Shown here one piece after another: positions 56,441 to 64,000 of a DNA stretch of 64,000 bases. Every line of letters starts with the position of its first letter. Within the stretch, counting starts at the first letter, position 1. This stretch comes from Turnera subulata (lineage: Eukaryota > Streptophyta > Magnoliopsida > Malpighiales > Passifloraceae): assembly GCA_028386065.3 (NCBI GenBank), contig JAKUCV010003363.1, forward strand, positions 1-64,000, in the 5' to 3' direction. Below the pieces are notes generated by a model. It ran no database searches. It was not told the DNA's origin and saw nothing but the letters and a program-made list of their open reading frames with translations. The translations under genes were made by a program, and so were the position numbers.

Positions 56441-56446
56441 TTTATA
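56441..56446 (-). promoter_or_regulatory. TATA-box candidate of the SDR gene
   Basis: TATAAA on the minus strand lies 150 bp before the ATG. A second TA-rich stretch at about 56390-56405 is an alternative. The candidate abuts the LINE fragment at 56447. Confidence 0.35.
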
Positions 56447-56641
56447 TTAATATATTGTCGTCGTTTCAAGACTTATCCCAACAGAAGCATCAAATTTGCG
56501 AGCCAACCAGATAGACCACAGTGAAGCGAATAAAAGAATAAACCTGGGCTGGCGGGGGAGGTAAGTAGCAAGGCAGAGCAGAACAACTGCGCAAAAAGTA
56601 TTACGGAACACACCATTGCATTGCGCTCCCCGCATCTGCAA
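56447..56641 (-). pseudogene. LINE 3' fragment upstream of the SDR gene
   Basis: The minus-strand frame reads RFILLFASLWSIWLARKFDA. This resembles the end of plant LINE ORF2 proteins (compare LLGYSMLWSLWLARNSLIFD in the LINE at 48801). About 60 codons are recognisable, and no RT motif is present. Its end lies within 160 bp of the SDR start codon, so it could supply promoter sequence. The match is short and the call tentative. Confidence 0.4.
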
Positions 56642-56749
56642 GAATCACTACAAATACGCCATTTAACCAATTAACAATGAATTATATAGAAGGGGGCTCT
56701 CCCCGACAAAAGGGACAGAGGGAAGCAACCATTAAGAATGTTAAGAAAT

Positions 56750-57691
56750 GGATTAATGTCACATTTCGTCCCTGTGTTGCCCCCTCAAATTGAAATTCAT
56801 CCTTGTGTTGAGTTTTGATTGGTTTTGATCCCTCAGTTGGTCAATTTTTTTAAGGTTTTAGTCCTTTTTACCGATTTTACCCCTAAATTCAGCCATTTAT
56901 TGTTCAAACCAATTGACCCACCCAAAATTCGACCCAACAAACCGACCCAACCCGGAACCCCATTAAAAAATCTCCAATAAATATATAACTCTATCTCCCA
57001 ATATCAAAATTTTGGAAATCAACAAAAAAAGTACAAAAAATTTTAATTTTTTTTTTAAAATAAAAAATCATAAAGTAAATTATTTTTAGTTTAAAAAATT
57101 TTAAAATATAATTTTTTTGGATATGTGGAGAAAATAAAAAAATTTAAATTTGCAAATTTTTAAATTAAAAAATAATATAAATTATGATTTTTAATTTTTT
57201 TTTAATTTTTTAAAATAATTTTTATTTTTTATAAATATTTAAATTTTTGATGTTGAAGGGGAAGGAGAGGAGGACAAGAAGTAGAAAGTTAAAAATAAAA
57301 AGAAAATAGAAAAAAACAAGTAGAGAAGATATGTTTAAATTTTTAAAATTAAAAAAATAATTTAATTTATGATTTTATTATTTTTTAAATATTTTTTAAA
57401 AAATAATTTGTATTTTTTTATGATTTTAAAATTTTTGATGTTGGGAGGTAGAGTTATTTGTTTATTAGAGATTTTTGAATAGGGTTCCGGGTTGGGTCGG
57501 TTAGTTGGATCGAATTTCGGGTGGGTAAATTGGTTTGAACAATAAAGGGCTGAATTTAGGGGTAAAATTGGTAAAAAGGACTAAAACCTTAAAAAATTGA
57601 CCAACTGAGGGATCAAAACCAATCAAAACTCAACACAAGGATGAATTTCAATTTGAGGGGGCAACACAGGGACGAAATATGACATTAATCC
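56750..57691. mobile_element. Non-autonomous MULE-like element 2, 942 bp
   Basis: It is the same family as 45620-46593, with long inverted ends starting GGATTAATGTCACATTTCGT and the perfect 10-bp duplication GTTAAGAAAT at 56740-56749 and 57692-57701. Its AT-rich interior differs by large indels from element 1. Confidence 0.88.
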
Positions 57692-57701
57692 GTTAAGAAA
57701 T

Positions 57702-58039
57702 TACTCCTATTTCCTTTCTCTCTTCCTCTCGTCTTTCCTCTCTAAAAATTTGTACTTGGCATTGGTAGGGGAGGAGAACTTTGGCATCTCGTTCCGGTGT
57801 TGTGAAACCCCAAGAATCAGTTACTCTTCCTTCTCCTGGTATTTTGCCGCCCTTTAACAAATCACGTAAATCTTCTCCTCGGATTAAAGCTGTGTTTAGT
57901 ACCTGTATTTGGCCTTAATAGTGAACTTGGTACTCAGTATTGAAATTTCATGAATTTTGGTATGCATATTTCCAATTTTCATTAAATTTGGTAGTTTGGG
58001 TGGTTTGGGGTGCTCGGAGACATGTGTCTATTTTTTTGA
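57702..58039. other. Sequence between MULE elements 2 and 3
   Basis: No gene is seen. The last 130 bp (about 57910-58035) are a diverged direct repeat of 59890-60040 on the other side of element 3. Confidence 0.5.
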
Positions 58040-59801
58040 GGACTAATGCCACGTTTGGTCCCTGTGTTGCCCCTGAAAATTGGATTTCGTCCCTGTATTG
58101 AGATTTGATCGTTTTTCATCCCTCTGTTGGCTCCGTTTTACATGTTTTGGTCTGAGGCCCCGGAATCCGGCATGCAGTGCTGACGTGGCATGCTTTCTAG
58201 CTCCACATCATCATATGTGGGACCCACGTGTCAGGTCAAGGCAACAAACCGGAACGGCCCGACCCGACTGGTTCCCCCACCTAAAAGATCCGTCCAACCA
58301 AACCGAGTGCACAATAAAATAAATAACTAAAAAAGAAATAAAAATAGAAATCCATTAAAATAATTAAAATAGAAATCCATCAATAAATAGAAATAATTAT
58401 TTTTTTATTCTTTTTCCAATTCCTTTTTCCATTTTTTTTCAAAATTTTGATTCATTAATTACAAACTCATTAATTCAATTGTACCAAAAAAAAACTCATT
58501 AATTCAACAATAGTGCAGTAATGAGGCCTCACCAGGCTGCCTCTCCTAAATCCCGAAGAATTAAAATGCAAATGGAAATTAATTAGATAATAAAAAATAG
58601 GAATTAGGAAATCTCATTAATGAATGATGAAATCTCTCCAACTCCTCCTCCTCCTCCTCCCTTCCCACTGTCGTCCCGTCCTCCTCCCCCGTCACAGTCG
58701 TCGTCCCCGCCCCTCCCTCCTCTTCCTTCTTTCCAGTTTTTGTTTTCTCTTTTCTCCAAAAAAACCCCAAACCGTCGCATCTTCTTCGTCTTCAACCATC
58801 CGCCACCGCCCTGGATTCTTCCCTCTCTCACGCAGGGCGCCGCCGCCACCAGGTATCGAGTTGTCGTGCTTGCGCTGCCTTCATCGTCATTATTCGGGTA
58901 AGTCACTGACTCTTTCTTCCTTTCCCTTCCTCGTTTTATTCGTTGTTGCGATTGTGGGATTTTAACCCGAAATGGGTTTGTTGTTTGTGATGTTTGGGTG
59001 ACGATTAGCAGGTGGATTACGGTGGGTGTGTGTTGGGGTTGTTTGGTGGCTGGTGATTGTGTGTTGTCAGGACGTGGGCGGAGACGGCGTCGTTTGCGGC
59101 TGATGCTGGGGCGGTGCTAACAAGGCGCGAGGGCGCTGCAACTCGTTAACTGCAGAGGTGGTGGTTGCGACATCTAGCGAACTGGTGGAGAAGGGGTCTT
59201 CGTCGCGATCTTCCACCGTCATGAGCAAGGGTTTCCAATTTGGAAATTTAATGGAGAAAGAAATTGAAGCTGAATTGATTTTGGGATTTTAATTTACTAT
59301 CCCTTAGTGAATTTTGGCAAATTCACATAAAATCAACAAATCAGCATTTTAATTAATATGAATTTGGAAAAAATAGAAAATAATAAAAAAAGGAAAAAAG
59401 GAATTAGGGAAAAGAATAAAAAATAATTATTTCTATTTTATTTCTGTTTTGTTATTAAAATGGATTTCTATTTTAATTATTTTAATAGAATTATATTTCT
59501 ATTTCTTTTTTAGTTATTTATTATTGTGCGCTCGGTTTGGTTGGATGGGTCTTTTAGGTGGGGGAACCAGTCGGGCCGGGTCATTCTGGTTTGTTGGCTT
59601 GGTCTGACATATGGGTCCCACATATGCTGATGTGGAGCCAAAAAAGCATGCCACGTCAGCACCAGCTGCCAAATTCCGGAGCCTTAGACCAAAATATGTA
59701 AAACGGAGCCAACAGAGGGATGAAAAACGATCGAATCTTAACACAGGGACGAAATCCAATTTTCAGTGGCAACACAGGGACCAAACGTGGCATTAGACGC
59801 C
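58040..59801. mobile_element. MULE-like element 3 with gene-like cargo (candidate Pack-MULE)
   Basis: Terminal inverted repeats of about 350 bp start GGACTAATGCCACGTTTGGT and end with the matching CCAAACGTGGCATTAG. They are related to elements 1 and 2. The flanks ATTTTTTTGA and ATTTTTTGGT resemble an aged 9-10 bp duplication. Unlike the others, the centre is GC-rich and gene-like. No transposase is present. Confidence 0.7.
58565..59300 (+). other. Gene-5'-end-like cargo of MULE element 3
   Basis: A CT-rich leader (58620-58760) is followed by a GC-rich stretch with small open frames. A good splice-donor-like GGGTAAGT lies at 58897-58904, an intron-like stretch follows, and further GC-rich sequence runs to about 59230. 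I do not recognise the source gene. This is the architecture of a captured 5' UTR and first intron. Confidence 0.4.
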
Positions 59802-60202
59802 ATTTTTTGGTCCCACTCCAGGGGTACCCCATTTTTTAACCCAATTCCTCAAAAAACCGACCTAGATTTAAGGTATTTTTGATATATGTAGTCTTCTATG
59901 CTACTAAATTTGGCACTTGTACTAGTTTTTCATGAATTTTTTTATATTTGTACATCTAAGTTTTCATTGAATTTGGTATTTCTAGTAGTCGGAGTGTCAC
60001 AAGAGACATATTGCTACTTTTTTTAGAGACACATCATTTGTGGGTTCCACTTCATCCGGGTTTTGAGATTTTAACCCGAATCCCAAAAAAATCAACCCAT
60101 TGCCATTTGGAAGGGGTTTAACCGTACCCAAATGGATATGGTTCTTCTTTTCAACTAACTACAAGTTAAATTCACAACTCAATATTGTTTTAAGGCATTA
60201 GA
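59802..60202. other. Sequence right of MULE element 3
   Basis: No gene is seen; it includes the second copy of the diverged direct repeat (59890-60040). Confidence 0.5.
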
Positions 60203-61246
60203 TGAAACGCCCGACCTGTATTTACCAATCTCAGTAAATACGTGCCGAAACTGTACAAAAGTAAATACAACATGTTACATGGCCCAACGGCCCAAAGATA
60301 ATATCAATGAATATATCAAAGAAACCGGCCCAACATCAAAACACGTCGCCCGACCATAGGGACATCAACAACAGCACAGCGGAAGCATTCATAATCACGA
60401 GACACCATATGCAAAACCTGATGCAATCTAATGGATCTGATTCCTGTCCGAAGGATAATGCCGCAGCCTGTCTGGGATGCATTATACCTGAACCACAAAT
60501 AACCCAACCTACGGGATGAAAGCCCGCAGGTGAGGGGTGAGTCTGAAGTGCTCACCGGTACATTTAAGTAGAATCATGGATAGATAGTCAATATGCAACA
60601 CTATAAGATACTCAAGGTTGAAAACAGGCATGACAGCCAAAGTATACCAGTCCAAAAGACTTGACCCAAAACTGATCCAAGACCAAAAAGACTTAAACAA
60701 AAATCCAATTCGAATTTTATCTTTTCGGACCCCATCACGGATAAGCTAGGGTTGTACCAGGTTATCAACCTGTTCCTGGTGCCAGATCAAAAAAACACGG
60801 GATCAACTTCCCAATAACAAATCTCAGGGATCAACATCCCAATCAAACCGGCATCAACATGCCCATCACAAGTAACCCAGATCATGGCCACCACAAAACA
60901 GTCTTGATATGATATAGCCCAACGGGCTCAAAAAGTCTAATTCCATCAAGTCTAGGAACTCGAGACCCAAAGGAACTCAGCCCACGATCCAAAATTACCC
61001 CCTTATCAATCTGAAATCCACGACTACGAATAGGAGCGCAACACCTGGCGAGATAAGGAAACTCCCTTTTGTCTAACAGAAATAAGTCATTGATTGTAAT
61101 ATTTATACCCTAAAATTGGGTAAGAGAGGCAGATTGTGCTCTCTCTCCCGAAAACCACTCTTTCTCTCTCTTTTGTAATGTTCATTATCAATAAAACACT
61201 CTCAAGTTCAGCCCAATTCGGGCTCCCAATTTCTCATTTTATATCA
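60203..61246. mobile_element. LTR sequence, probably two partial LTRs
   Basis: The left edge TGAAACGCCCG equals the left edge of the giant LTR at 409. It is followed by a GTATTTAC/GTAAATAC hairpin (60218-60225, 60234-60241). The right part is a plus-strand LTR end: TATA-like AATATTTATACC at about 61100, AATAAAA at about 61190 and an end ...TATATCA at 61246 before a primer site. Where one passes into the other I cannot see. Confidence 0.45.
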
Positions 61247-61265
61247 TTGGTTCCGTTGCCGAGAA
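61247..61265 (+). other. Primer-binding site of a Tat-like element
   Basis: TTGGTTCCGTTGCCGAGAA follows the LTR end; it resembles Tat/Athila sites of the GCCGTTGCCGGGGA form. Confidence 0.55.
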
Positions 61266-64000
61266 TGACAAATCACAGCGATGATTTCTATTTTTTTTTT
61301 CTATCTCGTTTAACCGAGTTCAACACTCAAACAAGAAAGCCAGACAAATCCAGAGAACAAAAATTAAACAACAAATGACGACGATTTCAGCGATTTCAGA
61401 CATCACAAACTCAACAAGTGTTCAACAACGTCAACACACCCGCAGATCTAGCAAATCCAACAGATCCAACATAATCTACAAACAATAAATATGTCTATTC
61501 ATGGTAATTTGTTTAAACAACTTACTAATTGCATTTTTTTCCCAAAAATGTATAGATTGTTAAAAAAGACAAACCAACAAACCATGGGGAAGAAGGCGAG
61601 CTGCCAAGAACAAAAACATAGAGCCGGATTTGGTCAAGGAAGGAAGATGTGCCCACACCACCGGAAAGAAGAGATCACCAGAGTGAGAGCCGAAACAAAA
61701 GGAAGCAGATCCAACCACCAAGAAGCCAAAGCTGAGTTCACCACTGGTGAGCGAGATGAACTGTGTCCAGATGAGGAGAGGCAAAATTGTGAAAAGCAAA
61801 ACAATGAACGAGGACGTGGCCTCACCGAGCACGCGTTGAGAAGATCGAGTTCGGCCACTGACCGGACAACCAGCCAAGGCTCACTGCTTTACAACTACCT
61901 GCAAACAACCAGGGGGCCTGTCATACCCACCACATCACGGAGTCGCTGCCTTTGAAAGCCGCAAGGTGTCAGATCTGGTCAAGGATGAGAAGCCGAAGTG
62001 GTTGAGAGTGCCGACCATCCCTGCCTCTCTGTTCGCAGTGAAGCAAGCCAAGAGCACGGTGAGGAGAAGATGAGCACGCCAGGACGTCAACAAGAAAAGA
62101 AAAAAGAAAAAAAATAAAGGAGAAGTTGCCAGAGGACTCGTGAAGATGAACAAAAAAAAGCGTGAAGAAAAAGGAGGACCTGGGTGGAGAGGAACTGCTC
62201 TAAGCAACACCAACAGGACCTGTTGAGAAAAACAAAATGACGCCCTCACTCAACATTGAAGCCAAAGCCCAGAATGCTTGGATGGCCCAGAAAATTTTTG
62301 ACGGTCCAAAAGTGTACCAGCCCAAGTGGCCTATAAGATATTAGTTAAAACATTCATCATTTTATTATTATGTGTTTAATTACGTTATACCTTTTTGCAA
62401 ATAAAATTTAACTATTCCATATATTATTGTAAATACAGTTTATTTAATTGAATCATTTGAAAACCTAACAATTTCTCCTTTGCGATGGGATATTAATCTT
62501 CAAGTGAGATGTTCGAAGCAGTTCGGGAAGAACGAGGTGTTGGACCCGTGGAAGAATTTGGACGAGGACCTTTTTCGTGAGGACCTTGAAAAGCAGTTTA
62601 TGCGGAGGCGAAAATAACACTCGAGGACGTGAAAGCAATCCAGGAGAAAGCAACAACAAGAACAAGCGATCCTTGTGGAAAGAAAGTCGTCCTTGAAGCG
62701 GAAGCATCTCTTGCGATAGGAACAATGATCATCACAAATACACGGCGTGACACATGGAGTTGTTGATGTCAAGCGCTAAACCAGATGCGTAACTCATAGA
62801 GGAGCAAAAGGGAAGGAGACCCACATTCTGAAACTAAAAGAGCTTCAACCGTAAGCATTTGCAACCAAGGAAATACCTGGTGATAGGCGAGAAGCTGCAA
62901 AAGGACCTACACGGCCAGGTCCTCAAGATAACAAAAAAAAAAAAAAAGAAGTAGTTCCTGCAAAAGAAAGGAGCAACCAATCTTGATGAAGAATGTAGTT
63001 CTTGGAGGAGAAAGGAACAGATCCTGTGAAGGTGCAAGCAACCCCAGAAGTAATCAATCCCAATAATGCATAGTGCAATTCCTAGAGGCGAAGGAACAAG
63101 AAGTTGAACCCAATAGCAAGAATGCAATTCCTAAAGGAACAAAGAGTTGAATCCAAGAGCAAGAATGCAGTTCTTAGAGGCAAAACAAATGATGTCCATA
63201 AAGAGAAGGACCTGCCATGCAAGCGGCCCCAAGTACATGCAACCCTTGTGGAGCAAAAGCGGCCCTAAAGACAAACACTTTCTTTACTGAATAGAAGCTA
63301 GTTGATCCTGTGAAGGTGTAGACAGCCTCAGCAAAGACTTAAACAATCCTTATAGCAAACCCAATAGAGAAGAAAAACAGTTCCTAAAGGCAAAAAGCAT
63401 TTCAAATAAAGAAAAGAAAGGAAAAGAAAGCCCATCCAGACGAAAATCTACCCATGCGGAGGCATGAGCGGTCATGTGGACGCGACCCTTATAGGAGTGA
63501 GAATGAGTGATGGAGGAGCTAAAGAAGCTTTGTCGAGAAAATCAATGGCGAACAAAGAACCCTTGCAAAAATATAAGATGTCAACATGACAACGGCCTAA
63601 TGAAGTCCCCAAGAAGAACAAGTACTCAATGAAACCTTAACAAATAGAGCCAACAGGAACAACTAGTTCCATGACGAATAACTGAAGTACCTGGTGAAGA
63701 GGCAAACCTGCTATCACAGGACCTACATGGCGAGGTCCTCGAGATGAAAAAGTAGAAAAATTCAATATCTACTTCAAGAAAAAAAAAAATGCTTTAATTA
63801 AAGCAAGAAGGTTGGAGAGAAAATCTTCAATTATGGTGAAATGCTACAGTAAGCAAAGTTACCATCCAAATGATTTAATCAAAGCAAGAAGGTTGGAGAA
63901 GAGAACCACAACATGAAGGAGAATTGCAGGAATAGGTGCTGACGCCATGGAACAGAGACTCCTAACAAAGAAAGTTATGGCAGGTCCTTCATCAAAGGGA
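61266..64000 (+). other. Interior of the right-hand Tat-like element, no recognisable gene
   Basis: This is purine-rich on the plus strand. Short frames occur on both strands but none shows gag or pol motifs. A-rich runs lie at about 62095-62130, 62935-62950 and 63778-63790. A segment with AAAGGACCTACACGGCCAGG at about 62900 recurs diverged at about 63715. The element runs off the window. Confidence 0.5.
63069..63185. repeat. Short tandem repeat of about 43-50 bp
   Basis: Three successive partial units begin TGCAATTCCTAGAGGC, TGCAATTCCTAAAGGAAC and TGCAGTTCTTAGAGGC, and the first two end in a GAGCAAGAA-like sequence. Related GTAGTTCCTGC and GTAGTTCTTGG stretches lie upstream at about 62950-63010. 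Confidence 0.75.

Noticed and set aside
61491..61955. 154-codon frame on the plus strand near the right end
   Set aside because: It is Lys/Glu/Arg-rich sequence after a Tat primer site, without gag motifs; the opposite strand is equally open, so no call.

Overview
This is a repeat-dominated island of a eudicot plant nuclear genome. The evidence is nested plant LTR retrotransposons (Athila, Tat/Ogre-like and chromovirus-like Ty3/gypsy), a plant L1-type LINE, MULE- and hAT-like DNA transposons, and one ordinary plant nuclear gene with six phase-0 exons. There is no operon, CRISPR array or prokaryotic feature, and I saw no convincing tRNA or complete rRNA gene. The only well-supported host gene is a short-chain dehydrogenase/reductase on the minus strand at 54840-56292. 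It encodes 255 aa with an intact catalytic set and a C-terminal ARM that fits a peroxisomal targeting signal, and it resembles Arabidopsis IBR1/SDRA.

Layout. 1-10502: the 5' end of a Tat-like element, split by a complete non-autonomous giant-LTR element (409-9021, TSD ATATG) that has two 3.6 kb LTRs and only 1.4 kb of non-coding interior. 10503-37452: a decayed Athila element on the minus strand, opened by a 3.66 kb solo LTR (17014-20669, TSD AGAAG), a 1.6 kb Tat solo LTR (21395-22984, TSD AATAT) and a 10.6 kb non-autonomous Tat-like element (25782-36365, TSD ACAAC). That last element itself carries a solo LTR (31418-32792, TSD GGATT) and two tandem-repeat arrays. 37834-38281: a hAT-like MITE. 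38553-48548: a second, plus-strand Athila remnant containing a gypsy element (40823-46978), whose 3' LTR contains a MULE-type element (45620-46593). 48549-54209: an L1-type LINE on the minus strand. 54216-56446: the SDR gene. 56750-59801: two more MULE-type elements, the second with gene-like GC-rich cargo. 60203-64000: LTR ends and the start of another Tat-like element.

The strongest anomaly is in the giant-LTR element. Its two LTRs align base for base except in two blocks (119 bp and 110 bp). In those blocks the second LTR is the direct, unreversed base-by-base complement of the first, with one mismatch in the first block and none in the second. Ordinary inversion gives the reverse complement, so no known recombination or replication event explains this. 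An internal paralogous repeat indicates that the first LTR holds the original polarity. It is either an unknown process or, more likely, an artefact or edit of the sequence record.

Other notable signals: 12-bp AACATCGATGTT palindromes clustered in two unrelated retrotransposon families; a GGGGCATGCTACCCC array of about 22 units; a bZIP/WRKY-type promoter module shared by three giant LTRs; a 5S-rRNA-like segment in one of them; a CAGC-N4-GCTG motif scattered over both Athila copies, even inside integrase coding sequence; and a candidate Pack-MULE. Everything is read by eye. Element boundaries with TSDs are firm; clade names are family-level judgements.
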